DNA from: Kineococcus siccus
Lineage (GTDB): Bacteria > Actinomycetota > Actinomycetes > Actinomycetales > Kineococcaceae
DNA length: 43,866 bases
Direction: 5' to 3'
Assembly (NCBI RefSeq): GCF_009906795.1
Contig: NZ_JAAALN010000010.1
Coordinates: forward strand, 1-43,866
Shown here: piece by piece, positions 7,534-16,275 of the stretch
How the letters are laid out: every line of letters begins with the position of its first letter
Numbering within the stretch: the first letter of the stretch is position 1
The notes under the pieces: generated by a model
Databases searched by the model: none
Told to the model about the DNA's origin: nothing
What the model saw: only the letters and a program-made list of their open reading frames with translations
Program-made: the position numbers and the translations under genes

Positions 7534-8496
7534 CTAGACCGCGTCGAGCACGCCGCTCGTCGCGGCGGGCGCGGCGATGGCGTCGAAGCGGCGCAGGATG
7601 ATCCCCTCGCGCAGCGCCCAGGGGCAGATCAGCGCCTCGGCGACGCCGAGCAGCTCGAGGGTGGCCTCGGCGACGAGCGCCCCCGCGAGCAGCTGGGGAG
7701 CGCGCTCCTCGCTGACGCCCGGCAGCCGCCGGCGGCCGGCCAGGTCCATCTCCGCGAGGCGCGGCACCCAGGGCACCAGCTCGTCGAGGCGCAGCACGCG
7801 GCGCTCCTGCGGACCGGCCGCGCTGGGGGCGGCTCCCGTCAGGCGCGCGAGGCTGCGCAGCGTCTTGCTGGTGGCGACCACGAGGTCCGCCGGGCCGCCG
7901 CGGGTCACCTCGCGCACGCAGCCGGCGACCTGGCGGCGCACGTGGCGGCGGGTCTCGCGGACCTCGTCGGCCGACGGCGGGTCGCCCCGCAGCCGGTCCC
8001 GCGTGAGGCGTCCCGCGCCCAGCGGCAGCGAGACCGCGGTGTCCGGGACCTCGTCCAGGCCCGTCGCGATCTCGAGCGAGCCGCCGCCGATGTCCAGGAC
8101 GAGCAGCCGGCCGGCGGACCAGCCGAACCAGCGGCGCACGGCCAGGAAGGTCAGGTCGGCCTCGGCCTGGCCCGGCAGGACCTGCAGGCGCACGCCCGTG
8201 CTCGCCGCGACGTGGTCGAGGACCGCGTCGCCGTTCGCCGCCTCGCGCACCGCCGACGTGGCGAAGGCGAGCACCTCCTCCGCCCCCGCGTCCTCCGCGG
8301 CGCGGACCGCGTCCGCGACCGCCTCGGTCAGCGCCTCGACGCCGCTCGCGTCGATCGCCCCGTCCGCGTCCAGGTGCTCGGCCAGGCGCAGCAGCCGCTT
8401 GGTGGAGCTGGCGGGCAGCGGCCGGGCGCCGGGGTGGGCGTCGACCACGAGGAGGTGGACCGTGTTGGAGCCCACGTCGAGAACGCCCAGCCGCAT
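7534..8496 (-). CDS. Ppx/GppA family phosphatase
   Basis: A 320-aa protein of the ASKHA fold. Phosphate-1 motif [12 protein letters not shown] is at residues 5-16, FATSAVREA near 80, phosphate-2 LDIGGGSLE near 140, and a C-terminal adenosine-type motif [14 protein letters not shown]. The family hydrolyses polyphosphate or pppGpp. At this length (one ASKHA unit, no HD domain) it resembles the short actinobacterial Ppx proteins, so polyphosphatase versus pppGpp phosphatase cannot be decided. It heads the ppx-isomerase-proC-acuC operon. No Shine-Dalgarno is present, and a TACGGT box lies 6 nt before ATG 8496. Confidence 0.88.
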   Translation of the reverse strand: MRLGVLDVGSNTVHLLVVDAHPGARPLPASSTKRLLRLAEHLDADGAIDASGVEALTEAVADAVRAAEDAGAEEVLAFATSAVREAANGDAVLDHVAASTGVRLQVLPGQAEADLTFLAVRRWFGWSAGRLLVLDIGGGSLEIATGLDEVPDTAVSLPLGAGRLTRDRLRGDPPSADEVRETRRHVRRQVAGCVREVTRGGPADLVVATSKTLRSLARLTGAAPSAAGPQERRVLRLDELVPWVPRLAEMDLAGRRRLPGVSEERAPQLLAGALVAEATLELLGVAEALICPWALREGIILRRFDAIAAPAATSGVLDAV

Positions 8497-8502
8497 GCCG
8501 CG

Positions 8503-8524
8503 ACCGTACTGGACGTCCTACCGT
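8503..8524. promoter_or_regulatory. Back-to-back leaderless -10 boxes
   Basis: TACGGT on minus (8503-8508) lies 6 nt before the ppx ATG. TACCGT on plus (8519-8524) lies 7 nt before the GTG of the Cys-rich gene. The -10 boxes are 10 bp apart, so each promoter's -35 position would fall at the other gene's start. Confidence 0.6.
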
Positions 8525-8531
8525 GGGCCGC

Positions 8532-9326
8532 GTGAGCGTCGAGACCCCCCTGGACGGTCCGCGGCTGTGGATCGAGTTCCCCGACCCGGAGGACTCCGGT
8601 GACGCCCCGGACACCGTGTACCGCTGCGACCTGACCTGGCTGACGTCGGACTGGTCCTGCATCTTCGGCAACGGCTGCCCCGGCATCTACGCCGACAGCG
8701 TCAACGTCGGCTGCTGCAGCCTCGGGGCGCACTTCACCGAGCCCGCGGACGAGAAGCGGGTCCGGGCCGCGGTCAAGCGGCTGACGCCCGCGACGTGGCA
8801 GCACCACGCGACCGGCCGCAAGGCCGCCGGCGGCTGGATCGAGGTCGAGGACGGCGCGCGCAAGACGCGGGTCGTCGACGGCGGCTGCATCTTCGCCAAC
8901 CGGCAGGGCTTCGCGGGCGGCGCGGGCTGCGCCCTGCACGTGCTCGCGGTCGCCGAGGGCGTCGACCCGCTGACGCTGAAGCCCGACGTGTGCTGGCAGC
9001 TGCCCCTCAAGCGCGGCTACCGGACCGTGACGCGCGGCGACGGCACCACCTACCTCGAGGTCAGCATCTCCGAGTACGACCGGCGCGGCTGGGGCGAGGG
9101 CGGGCACGACCTGGACTGGTACTGCACGGGCAACCCCGCCGCGCACGTGGGCACGCGGCCGGTGTTCCGCAGCATGGCGGCCGAGCTGCGCGAGCTCATC
9201 GGCGACGCCCCCTACGAGGAGCTCGCCCGGCACTGCGAGGCCCTCGTCGCCCGCTCCGCCGGCGCCTCGGCGCACCGCCGGTTGCTGCCGCTGACCGTGC
9301 ACCCCGCGGACCGCCCGCGCGTGTGA
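8532..9326 (+). CDS. Conserved Cys-rich protein, possible metal-cluster protein
   Basis: A 264-aa protein of unknown function. Cysteines cluster in three patches: [10 protein letters not shown] and VGCCSLG near residues 40-65, [11 protein letters not shown] with GAGCALHVL near 115-140, and VCWQLPL near 155, followed by DWYCTGN near 200. That spacing resembles proteins of the YkgJ/DUF3109 kind that hold Zn or Fe-S, but I did not confirm the family. GTG 8532 is chosen because a TACCGT box lies 7 nt upstream. The methyltransferase that follows overlaps it by 4 nt, suggesting a shared pathway or simple coupling. Confidence 0.75.
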   Translation: MSVETPLDGPRLWIEFPDPEDSGDAPDTVYRCDLTWLTSDWSCIFGNGCPGIYADSVNVGCCSLGAHFTEPADEKRVRAAVKRLTPATWQHHATGRKAAGGWIEVEDGARKTRVVDGGCIFANRQGFAGGAGCALHVLAVAEGVDPLTLKPDVCWQLPLKRGYRTVTRGDGTTYLEVSISEYDRRGWGEGGHDLDWYCTGNPAAHVGTRPVFRSMAAELRELIGDAPYEELARHCEALVARSAGASAHRRLLPLTVHPADRPRV

Positions 9327-10012
9327 AGGGCGTCGTCCCGAGCCCCAACGTGTGGGGCTCCCCGGCCGTGTACGAGCTGGAGAACCGCGCCGTCGACCGC
9401 CCGCAGCGGCTCGAGGCGGCCGTGCGCGCCGTGCACGACTGGGCGGGCCTGGACGTCCTCGACGTGGGCTGCGGCACGGGGTTCCACCTGCCGCGCTTCG
9501 CCGTGGACGCGGCCTCGGTGACGGGCGTCGAGCCGCACCCGCCGCTCGTGCAGCTGGCGCGGCGGCGCACGGCGGGCCTGCCGGGCGTGCGGGTGCTGGC
9601 CGGCTCGGCCGAGGAGCTGCCGCTGCCCGACGCGAGCGTCGACGTCGTGCACGCGCGGTGGGCGTACTTCTTCGGCCCGGGCTGCGAACCCGGCCTCGCG
9701 GAGCTGGACCGCGTGCTGCGCCGCGGCGGGACGGCCTTCGTCATCGACAACGACGCCTCGCGCTCGACGTTCGGGGCGTGGTTCCGCCGGTCGCTGCCGG
9801 CGTGGGACCAGCGCGCCGTCGACCGGTTCTTCGCGCGCCGCGGCTGGGCGGCCGAGCGGCTCACCGTGCACTGGGAGTTCGAGGACCGGGCGAACTTCGA
9901 GGCCGTCGTCCGGATCGAGTTCGCCCCCCGGCTGGCCGCGCAGCTGCTGGCCGAGCACCCCGGCACGTCGGTCGACTACGCGGTGGTGCTGCGGTGGCGG
10001 AAGCGTGGATGA
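9323..10012 (+). CDS. Class I SAM-dependent methyltransferase
   Basis: A 229-aa Rossmann methyltransferase. Motif [15 protein letters not shown] is at about 48-61, motif II VEPHPP near 74, then [17 protein letters not shown] and post-motif [14 protein letters not shown]. The substrate is unknown. The GTG at 9323 overlaps the upstream Cys-rich gene's stop by 4 nt, which fixes the start. The N terminus [17 protein letters not shown] is typical of actinobacterial UbiE/COQ5-like methyltransferases acting on small molecules. Confidence 0.85.
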   Translation: MKGVVPSPNVWGSPAVYELENRAVDRPQRLEAAVRAVHDWAGLDVLDVGCGTGFHLPRFAVDAASVTGVEPHPPLVQLARRRTAGLPGVRVLAGSAEELPLPDASVDVVHARWAYFFGPGCEPGLAELDRVLRRGGTAFVIDNDASRSTFGAWFRRSLPAWDQRAVDRFFARRGWAAERLTVHWEFEDRANFEAVVRIEFAPRLAAQLLAEHPGTSVDYAVVLRWRKRG

Positions 10013-10019
10013 TGGGGGC

Positions 10020-10385
10020 ATGAGCCACGCGCACACGAGCAACGCCCCCGCGGAGGGCCAGCGCGCGCTGGCCCCCATGCGCAAGCTGCAGCCGAACAAG
10101 GGCGTCGTGGTCGCGCTCCTCATCTGGCTCGTCGGCCTGCTGCTCGCGGGGGTCGTGCCGCTCATCCTGCTGGGCGCCAACCCGTACGAGGCCGCCAGCA
10201 CGGCCATGATCGTCACGGCGCTGAGCTTCACGCTCGCGGGCTGCCTGGTGATGGTCTTCTCGGCGTACCTGCTCTACCGCAAGACCAACAGCATCGGCGC
10301 GGCCATCCTCGCCTTCGTGCCCAGCTTCACCCTGGCCACGCTCGGCATGCTCATGACGACGATGAAGGCGCTCTACGGCACCTGA
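10020..10385 (+). CDS. Small three-helix membrane protein
   Basis: A 121-aa hypothetical protein. A polar N-terminal 30 residues precede three predicted membrane segments at about 30-54 (VVVALLIWLVGLLL), 60-85 (TAMIVTALSFTLAGCLVMVF) and 90-113 (AAILAFVPSFTLATLGML). ATG 10020 follows GGATGATGGGGG, which also contains the methyltransferase stop, so I prefer it to ATG 10005. No function can be inferred; it lies between a methyltransferase and radA. Confidence 0.75.
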   Translation: MSHAHTSNAPAEGQRALAPMRKLQPNKGVVVALLIWLVGLLLAGVVPLILLGANPYEAASTAMIVTALSFTLAGCLVMVFSAYLLYRKTNSIGAAILAFVPSFTLATLGMLMTTMKALYGT

Positions 10386-10407
10386 GCCGGCTGTCGCACG
10401 CGGCGTC

Positions 10408-10413
10408 TAGCGT
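10408..10413 (+). promoter_or_regulatory. Leaderless-type -10 box of radA (TAGCGT)
   Basis: TAGCGT is 7 nt before ATG 10421, with no Shine-Dalgarno in between. Confidence 0.55.
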
Positions 10414-10420
10414 CGGGGCC

Positions 10421-11803
10421 ATGCCCGCGAAGAGCCCCTCCCGCCCCGTCCGGCCCGCCTACGCGTGCGCGGAGTGCGGCTGGCAGACGGCCAAGTGGGC
10501 CGGGCGCTGCGGGGAGTGCCAGGCGTGGGGCACCGTCGCCGAGCTCGGCTCCCCCGTCGTGCGGACGACCGCCCCCGCGCACGTGCGCGAGCCGGCCCGC
10601 CCCATCGCCGAGGTGGACGTCGAGGCCGCGCGGGCCGCGCCCACGGGCGTCGAGGAGTTCGACCGCGTCCTCGGCGGCGGCCTCGTCCCCGGGGCCGTCG
10701 TCCTCATGGCCGGGGAGCCGGGCGTCGGCAAGTCCACCCTGCTGCTGGACGCCGCGTCGCGCGTGGCCTCCAGCGGGCGCACCGTCCTCTACGTCACGGC
10801 CGAGGAGTCGGCCGCCCAGGTCCGCCTGCGCGCCGAGCGCATCGGGGCGCTGCGGCCGCGGCTGCTGCTGACGGCGGAGACGGACCTGGCCACGGTGCTC
10901 GGCCACGTGGAGCACTCCGCCCCCGACCTCCTCGTCGTCGACTCGGTGCAGACGGTCGCCTCGGGGGCGGTCGAGGGCGCCGCGGGCGGCGTGACCCAGG
11001 TCCGCGAGGTCGCGGGCGCGCTGATCGCCGCGGCCAAGCGCCGCGGCATGTCCACGCTGCTCGTCGGCCACGTCACGAAGGACGGCTCGATCGCCGGCCC
11101 CCGCACGCTCGAGCACCTGGTCGACGTGGTGTGCCAGTTCGAGGGCGAGCGGCACTCCCGCCTGCGGCTGCTGCGGGCCGTGAAGAACCGCTACGGCCCG
11201 ACCGACGAGGTGGGCTGCTTCGACCTGTCCGAGGACGGCATCGCCGGGCTGCCCGACCCGAGCATGCTCTTCGTCTCCGCCACCCCCGAACCGGTGCCGG
11301 GGACCTGCATCACGGTCACGCTCGAGGGCCGGCGGCCGCTGCTGGCCGAGCTGCAGGCGCTGGTGGCCGGCGAGCCCGCGCCGGGCAGCGCGCGGCGCGT
11401 GACGAGCGGGCTGGAGGCGAGCCGGATCGCCATGGTCCTGGCCGTCCTGCAGCGCCGGCTGGGCCTGAAGATCGCCGACCGGGACACCTACGTCGCGACC
11501 GTCGGCGGGGTGAAGCTGACCGAGCCCTCGGTCGACCTCGCGGTCGCCCTGGCCGTCGCGAGCGCCAGCGTCGACGAGCCGCTGCCCGCGGGTCTCGTCG
11601 CGGTCGGGGAGGTCGGGCTGGCCGGGGAGGTGCGCAGCGTCTCGGGCGTGCCCCGCCGGCTGGCGGAGGCCGCGCGCCTGGGTTTCACCTCGGCCGTCGT
11701 GCCCGCGGGCTCGGTGCCGACGGGCAAGGCCCCGGCGGGGATCCGGGTGCACGAGGCCGCGAGCCTGGCCGACGCCGTGCGCCACGCCCGGCTGGTGCGC
11801 TGA
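10421..11803 (+). CDS. radA: DNA repair protein RadA
   Basis: RadA is a RecA-like DnaB-type motor that drives branch migration of recombination intermediates. The 460-aa product has a four-Cys zinc finger (C16, C19, C30, C33), a Walker [10 protein letters not shown] at 98-106, the RadA-specific KNRYG motif at 255-259 (usually KNRFG), and a C-terminal Lon-like domain from about 280. Length is normal. It is followed by disA, as in many Firmicutes and actinobacteria; the pairing links repair of stalled forks to c-di-AMP output. Confidence 0.96.
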   Translation: MPAKSPSRPVRPAYACAECGWQTAKWAGRCGECQAWGTVAELGSPVVRTTAPAHVREPARPIAEVDVEAARAAPTGVEEFDRVLGGGLVPGAVVLMAGEPGVGKSTLLLDAASRVASSGRTVLYVTAEESAAQVRLRAERIGALRPRLLLTAETDLATVLGHVEHSAPDLLVVDSVQTVASGAVEGAAGGVTQVREVAGALIAAAKRRGMSTLLVGHVTKDGSIAGPRTLEHLVDVVCQFEGERHSRLRLLRAVKNRYGPTDEVGCFDLSEDGIAGLPDPSMLFVSATPEPVPGTCITVTLEGRRPLLAELQALVAGEPAPGSARRVTSGLEASRIAMVLAVLQRRLGLKIADRDTYVATVGGVKLTEPSVDLAVALAVASASVDEPLPAGLVAVGEVGLAGEVRSVSGVPRRLAEAARLGFTSAVVPAGSVPTGKAPAGIRVHEAASLADAVRHARLVR

Positions 11804-11897
11804 CCCGCCTGCGCTGCGGCACAGGGCTAGACTTCGCCCGACCACGCACCAGAGAACCGATCGGCCGCGAGCGGCCCTCGTCCGCGAGGAGGGCACG

Positions 11898-12983
11898 GTG
11901 GCGACCGCAGACCGCACGCCCGAGGACCTGCTCCGGGCCACCCTCGCGGTGCTCGCCCCGGGCACCGAGCTGCGGGACGGCCTCGAGCGGATCCTGCGCG
12001 GCCGCACCGGCGCCCTCATCGTGCTGGGCTTCGACCGCACGGTGGACGGGCTGTCGACGGGCGGGTTCAGCCTCGACGTGGAGTTCTCCGCCACCCGGCT
12101 GCGCGAGCTCGCCAAGATGGACGGCGCCATCGTGTGCGACCGCGACGTCTCCCGCATCCTCCGCGCCGCCGTGCAGCTGGTCCCCGACTCCTCCATCGAG
12201 ACGTCGGAGTCGGGCACCCGGCACCGCACCGCCGAGCGCGTGGCCAAGCAGACCGGGTACCCGGTCATCTCCGTCTCGCAGTCCATGCGCATCGTCGCGG
12301 TCTACATCGGGGCCCGCCGCTACGTGCTGGAGGGTTCCGACGCCATCCTCGGCCGCGCGAACCAGGCCCTGGCCACCCTCGAGCGCTACCGCGCGCGGCT
12401 GGACGAGGTCACCGGGACGCTCTCCGCGCTGGAGATCGAGGACCTGGTCACGGTCCGCGACGTCTGCTCGGTCGTGCAGCGCATCGAGATGGTGCGCCGG
12501 ATCGCCGACGAGATCTCCGGCTACGTCGTCGAGCTCGGCGTCGACGGCCGCCTGCTCTCCCTGCAGCTCGACGAGCTGATCGGGGGCGTCGGCCCCGACC
12601 GCGAGCTCGTGGTGCGCGACTACTTCGAGTCCACGCGCCACGAGGGCCCGCTCGACGTGGTCCTCGAGGACCTCGCCAACCTGCACTCCACCGACCTCGT
12701 CGACCTCACGCAGGTCGCCCGCGTGCTGGGGTTCACGGTCGGCGGGGACTCCCTCGACTCCGCCGTCAGCCCGCGTGGCTTCCGCCTGCTCAACCGCGTC
12801 CCGCGCCTGCCGGGCGCCATCGTCGAGCGGCTCGTCGACCAGTTCGGGGACCTGCAGAAGCTGCTGGCCGCGAGCATCGACGACCTGATGACGGTCGACG
12901 GCGTGGGCGAGCAGCGGGCCCGGGCCGTCCGCGAGGGGCTCAGCCGCCTCGCCGAGTCGAGCATCCTCGAGCGCTACGTCTGA
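11898..12983 (+). CDS. disA: DNA integrity scanning diadenylate cyclase DisA
   Basis: DisA makes c-di-AMP from two ATP and halts when it meets branched DNA. The 361-aa protein has the DAC domain with DGA at 75-77 and GTRHRTA at 106-112, both complete. A helical linker follows, then a C-terminal helix-hairpin-helix DNA-binding domain ([19 protein letters not shown] near 335-352). GTG 11898 is preceded by GGAGG at 6 nt. A TAGACT sequence near 11829 could be a -10 box giving a leader of about 60 nt, so disA may be transcribed both with radA and alone. Its stop lies in a terminator shared with the convergent gene. Confidence 0.96.
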   Translation: MATADRTPEDLLRATLAVLAPGTELRDGLERILRGRTGALIVLGFDRTVDGLSTGGFSLDVEFSATRLRELAKMDGAIVCDRDVSRILRAAVQLVPDSSIETSESGTRHRTAERVAKQTGYPVISVSQSMRIVAVYIGARRYVLEGSDAILGRANQALATLERYRARLDEVTGTLSALEIEDLVTVRDVCSVVQRIEMVRRIADEISGYVVELGVDGRLLSLQLDELIGGVGPDRELVVRDYFESTRHEGPLDVVLEDLANLHSTDLVDLTQVARVLGFTVGGDSLDSAVSPRGFRLLNRVPRLPGAIVERLVDQFGDLQKLLAASIDDLMTVDGVGEQRARAVREGLSRLAESSILERYV

Positions 12984-13007
12984 CCCGGCCACCGCGGCCG
13001 GAGGTCA
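12981..13007. terminator. Bidirectional terminator containing both stop codons
   Basis: Stems 12981-12984/13004-13007 (TGAC/GTCA) and 12985-12990/12996-13001 (CCGGCC/GGCCGG) are joined by a 2-nt bulge, with a 5-nt loop. The disA TGA and the opposing gene's TGA pair with each other. Confidence 0.55.
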
Positions 13008-13703
13008 GCGCGTGAGGGAGAAGCTGGCCCTCGGCAGCGGCACGTCGCCCCAGGCCCCGCTCACGGTGTAGGTCCCCGGCTCGACCGCCGGCAGGCCCGT
13101 CGGGCAGCCGGGCGCGGAGCGCTGCAGGCTCCACTTCTGCGTCATCACGGTGGTGTCGGAGTCGTCGCCCTGCTCCACGCCCGAGGCCAGCAGCGGCACG
13201 GTCGTCGCGGCGGCCGACGGCGAGCAGTCGGCGGAGGACCACACCTGCGCGCCCGCGGCGTCGGTGACCACGAGGGTCCGCGTGCCCGCACCGACCCGCG
13301 CGTCGCACGGGAACCCCGCGGTGTTGCGGACGATGACCTTCAGCTGCGGGTTGACGTTCGGCCCGTACACGGGCACGTCGGTCGTCGTCGTCACCTCCAG
13401 CTGGCCCGGGGTGCAGGCCACGGGGGTCCCCGCGACCGGAGCGCCGGACGTCGACGGGGTCGGCGGGGTCGGCGTGGCCGCCCCGGTCGGCGAGCCCGTG
13501 GGCGAGGCCGCGACGGTGGGCGACACACCCGCGGGGTCGATGACGGCCCGGCCCGCGGGCTGCGCCCCGGCGTCGGAGCCGAGGCTGCGGACGAGGACGG
13601 TGACCCCGGCGACGAGGGCGAGCAGGACGAGGACGACCACGAGGCGGCGTCGCCAGTAGGTCGCCCGGCGCTCGGGCCCGACGGGGTGCAGCATGCTGCT
13701 CAC
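13005..13703 (-). CDS. Membrane-anchored, exported Cys-containing protein
   Basis: A 232-aa hypothetical protein. A basic N terminus is followed by one membrane helix (about 20-38, VVVLVLLALVAGVTVLV). A Pro/Thr/Ser-rich spacer then runs from about 60 to 95. The C-terminal extracytoplasmic domain has four Cys (VACTPG, FPCDAR, ADCSPS, APGCPT), likely two disulfides, and an immunoglobulin-like beta pattern. I do not recognise the family. GTG 13703 is chosen because a TACGGT box lies 7 nt upstream; ATG 13694 is the alternative. It is convergent with disA and divergent from mutY. Confidence 0.75.
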   Translation of the reverse strand: MSSMLHPVGPERRATYWRRRLVVVLVLLALVAGVTVLVRSLGSDAGAQPAGRAVIDPAGVSPTVAASPTGSPTGAATPTPPTPSTSGAPVAGTPVACTPGQLEVTTTTDVPVYGPNVNPQLKVIVRNTAGFPCDARVGAGTRTLVVTDAAGAQVWSSADCSPSAAATTVPLLASGVEQGDDSDTTVMTQKWSLQRSAPGCPTGLPAVEPGTYTVSGAWGDVPLPRASFSLTR

Positions 13704-13710
13704 CCGGCGA

Positions 13711-13716
13711 ACCGTA
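13711..13716 (-). promoter_or_regulatory. Leaderless-type -10 box (TACGGT)
   Basis: TACGGT on the minus strand is 7 nt before GTG 13703, with no Shine-Dalgarno. Confidence 0.5.
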
Positions 13717-13830
13717 GGCGGCTGGGCACGCGCTGTGGGGAAGGCGCGCCGCGGGTGTCGGCCTGCGGCGCAAGGCATCACCGACCGTGCATCGTCGAGC
13801 ACGCTGCGGTCCTCGTGGGACCATCGGGGG

Positions 13831-14697
13831 GTGCTCGACGCCGTCCTGGACTGGTACGCCGCGAACGCCCGCGACCTGCCGTGGCGCGACGCGGAGTGCT
13901 CCCCGTGGGGCGTGCTGGTCAGCGAGGTGATGCTGCAGCAGACGCCCGTGGCGCGCGTGCTGCCGCAGTGGGAGGCCTGGTTGCGGCGGTGGCCCACGGC
14001 CCCCGACCTCGCCGCCGACGCCCCCGGCGAGGCCGTCCGCGCGTGGGGGCGGCTCGGGTACCCGCGCCGCGCGCTGCGGCTGCACGCCGCGGCGGTCGCG
14101 ATCACGGAGCGGCACGACGGCCGGGTGCCGTCCGAGCACGCCGACCTGCTCGCGCTGCCCGGCGTGGGCGCCTACACCGCGGCGGCGGTCGCGGCCTTCG
14201 CCTTCCGCGCGCGGCACGCGGTGGTCGACACCAACGTTCGCCGGGTGCACGCCCGCGCGGTCACGGGCGCGGCCAAACCGGCGCCGGCCCTGACCAGCGC
14301 CGAGACGCGGCTGGCGGCGGACCTGCTCCCCGCCGACCCCGAGACGTCCGCGCGCTGGGGCGTCGCGGTCATGGAGCTGGGGGCGCTGGTCTGCACCGCC
14401 CGGGCGCCGCGCTGCCCGCTCTGCCCGCTGCTGGCGGAGTGCGCGTGGGTGCTCGCGGGCCGCCCGGCCCACGACGGCCCCGCCCGGCGGGCGCAGGCGT
14501 GGGCGGGCACCGACCGGCAGGTGCGGGGACGGCTGCTCGCGGTGCTGCGCGAGGCGCCCGGCCCCGTCGGCGCCGACGAGCTCGCCGCGGCCTGGACCAC
14601 CGATCCCGTCCAGCGCGGCCGGTGCCTGGACGGCCTCGTCGCCGACGGCCTCGTGCAGCCGCGGCCCGGCGGCCGCTTCGCCCTGCCGGGGACCTGA
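13831..14697 (+). CDS. mutY: A/G-specific adenine glycosylase
   Basis: MutY removes adenine mispaired with 8-oxoguanine. The 288-aa protein shows catalytic E32 in SEVMLQQT, a helix-hairpin-helix LPGVGAYTA near 109-117, catalytic D133 in VDTNVRR, and a [4Fe-4S] set C188-X6-C195-X2-C198-X5-C204, exactly the canonical spacing. It lacks the C-terminal MutT-like 8-oxoG recognition domain of the 350-aa E. coli enzyme, as is common in actinobacteria; a short winged-helix-like tail remains. GTG 13831 is the first start that gives the family N terminus; the open frame back to 13693 is likely non-coding. Confidence 0.94.
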   Translation: MLDAVLDWYAANARDLPWRDAECSPWGVLVSEVMLQQTPVARVLPQWEAWLRRWPTAPDLAADAPGEAVRAWGRLGYPRRALRLHAAAVAITERHDGRVPSEHADLLALPGVGAYTAAAVAAFAFRARHAVVDTNVRRVHARAVTGAAKPAPALTSAETRLAADLLPADPETSARWGVAVMELGALVCTARAPRCPLCPLLAECAWVLAGRPAHDGPARRAQAWAGTDRQVRGRLLAVLREAPGPVGADELAAAWTTDPVQRGRCLDGLVADGLVQPRPGGRFALPGT

Positions 14698-14706
14698 CGC
14701 GCCGCC

Positions 14707-15132
14707 TCAGTCGTCGGTGCTGCGGCGCAGCCGCTTGACGTCGCCGCGGGCGCGCTTGCCCGCCAGCCGGCGGCGCTGCGAGCCCCGCGTGGGCCGCGTC
14801 GGGCGGCGCGCCGGCGGGTCCGGCGCGACGGCGGCCGCGAGCAGCTCGCTCATCCGCTGGGCGGCCGCCGCGCGGTTGCGCAGCTGGGCGCGGTGCTCGG
14901 ACGCCACCACGGTGACGACGCCGTCGACGAGGCGGCCGGCCAGCCGCTGCAGCGCCCGCTCCCTCAGGTCCTCGGGCAGGGCGGCCGAGCGCGCGACGTC
15001 GAAGGACAGCTCGACGCGGGAGTCGGTCGTGTTGACGCCCTGCCCGCCGGGGCCGCCGGCGCGCGAGAAGCGCTCGCGCAGCTCCACCGCGGGGACGGTG
15101 AGGCGGCGGTCGACCACCAGGTCACCCTCCAC
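14707..15132 (-). CDS. arfB: Alternative ribosome-rescue factor ArfB
   Basis: ArfB (YaeJ family) hydrolyses peptidyl-tRNA on stalled ribosomes. The 141-aa product has the release-factor motif RAGGPGGQGVNTTDSRVEL, with GGQ at 29-31, and the basic C-terminal tail RRLAGKRARGDVKRLRR that normally enters the empty mRNA channel. GTG 15132 starts 11 nt inside the end of gntK. The longer upstream frame is out-of-frame coding of gntK. It is the last gene of argA-gntK-arfB. Confidence 0.92.
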   Translation of the reverse strand: MEGDLVVDRRLTVPAVELRERFSRAGGPGGQGVNTTDSRVELSFDVARSAALPEDLRERALQRLAGRLVDGVVTVVASEHRAQLRNRAAAAQRMSELLAAAVAPDPPARRPTRPTRGSQRRRLAGKRARGDVKRLRRSTDD

Positions 15133-15646
15133 GGTGCGGCCGCAGGTGGCGCAGCACGGCGGCCAGCACCGCGTCCTCGCCGCCCTCGACCGGGACGACG
15201 AAGCCCCGCTCGTCGGGCTGCAGGGGCTCGAGCGTCTCGAGCTGGCTGCGCAGCAGGGACGCGGGCATGTAGTGGCCCTCCCGGTGGGCCATCCGCTCGG
15301 CGAGCACGGCCGCGGGGACCTCGAGCATGCAGAAGACGACCGACGGGTGGCCGTCGGCGAGCAGGTCGCGGTAGCTGCGCTTGAGGGCCGAGCACGTGAT
15401 GACCACGCTCTCGCCCAGCGCCTCGCGGTCGCCGATCCAGGTGGCGATGTCACGCAGCCACGGCCAGCGGTCCTCGTCGACGAGAGGGTGGCCCGAGCGC
15501 ATCTTCTCGACGTTCGCGGGCGGGTGGAAGTCGTCGCCCTCGGAGTACTTCCAGCCCAGCGCCTCGGCGACCCCCGTGGCGACGGTCGTCTTGCCGCTGC
15601 CGGAGACACCCATGACGACGACGGTCGTGGTGGGGGGGTTGCTCAT
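15122..15646 (-). CDS. gntK: Gluconokinase (GntK family)
   Basis: GntK phosphorylates D-gluconate to 6-phosphogluconate for the pentose-phosphate route. The 174-aa kinase has a P-loop GVSGSGKTT at 13-21, the substrate-binding GDDFHPPANVEKM segment near 38-50, CSALKRSYRDLL near 85, and HREGHYMPASLLRSQL near 130; length is normal. ATG 15646 has AGGAGG 7 nt upstream and overlaps the argA stop by 4 nt (ATGA). No gluconate permease or regulator is nearby. Confidence 0.94.
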   Translation of the reverse strand: MSNPPTTTVVVMGVSGSGKTTVATGVAEALGWKYSEGDDFHPPANVEKMRSGHPLVDEDRWPWLRDIATWIGDREALGESVVITCSALKRSYRDLLADGHPSVVFCMLEVPAAVLAERMAHREGHYMPASLLRSQLETLEPLQPDERGFVVPVEGGEDAVLAAVLRHLRPHRGG

Positions 15647-16185
15647 GCGTGCTCCTCCTGCGGGCCGGCCGCGGGGACGACCCGCAGCATCCGGGCGTTG
15701 CCCAGGGTGTTGGGCTTGACGCGGGCGAGGTCGAGGAACTCCGCGACCCCCTCGTCGTGCGAGCGCAGCATCTCGGCGTAGACGTCGGGGGCCACGGGGG
15801 TGCCCTCGATCTCGACGAAGCCGTGCGCGCCGAAGAACCGCGTCTCGAACGTGAGGCAGAACAGCCGGGTCACCCCGAGGTCGTCGGCGCGCCGCAGCAG
15901 GGCCTCGAGCAGCCGGTGCCCGACGCCCGTGCCGCGGACGGCCGGGTCGACGGCGAGGGTGCGCACCTCCGCGAGGTCCTCCCACAGCACGTGCACCGCA
16001 CCGCAGCCCACCACGGCGCCCGCGACCTCGGCGACCACGAACTCCTGGACGGCCTCGTAGAGGGTGATGGTCTCCTTGGCGAGCAGGATGCGCTCCGCCG
16101 CGTAGGACTGCACGAGCCGGCGCATCGCGGGCACGTCGGCGGTCCGGGCGGGGCGCACCGTCACGTCGGTCCCGGCGGCACTCAC
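15643..16185 (-). CDS. argA: N-acetylglutamate synthase, short GNAT type
   Basis: A 180-aa GNAT enzyme that very likely acetylates glutamate, the first step of arginine synthesis. The sequence closely follows the single-domain ArgA of mycobacteria (Rv2747): VTVRPARTADVPAM, TLYEAVQEFVVAE, CGAVHVLWEDLAEVRTLAV, the acetyl-CoA loop RGTGVGHRLL, FETRFFGAHGF, and VKPNTLGNARM. GTG 16185 has GGAGG 9 nt upstream. It lies just after the clpC terminator and heads argA-gntK-arfB, away from other arg genes. Confidence 0.93.
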   Translation of the reverse strand: MSAAGTDVTVRPARTADVPAMRRLVQSYAAERILLAKETITLYEAVQEFVVAEVAGAVVGCGAVHVLWEDLAEVRTLAVDPAVRGTGVGHRLLEALLRRADDLGVTRLFCLTFETRFFGAHGFVEIEGTPVAPDVYAEMLRSHDEGVAEFLDLARVKPNTLGNARMLRVVPAAGPQEEHA

Positions 16186-16208
16186 ACGCGTGATCCTCCC
16201 AGACGCGC

Positions 16209-16244
16209 AGAGGCCCGGTACCCCGCAGGGGGTACCGGGCCTCT
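16209..16244. terminator. Strong terminator hairpin after clpC
   Basis: A perfect 16-bp stem (16209-16224 with 16229-16244) with a 4-nt loop GCAG. It lies 31 nt beyond the clpC stop and just upstream of argA. No U-tract follows on the minus strand, which is common in high-GC actinobacteria. Confidence 0.85.
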
Positions 16245-16275
16245 CGTCTCCCGGCGGTCTCACCGGGAGGTCACG

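Noticed and set aside
13693-13830. An N-terminal extension of MutY to 13693
   Set aside because: It would overlap the divergent gene and its promoter, and it does not resemble the MutY N terminus.
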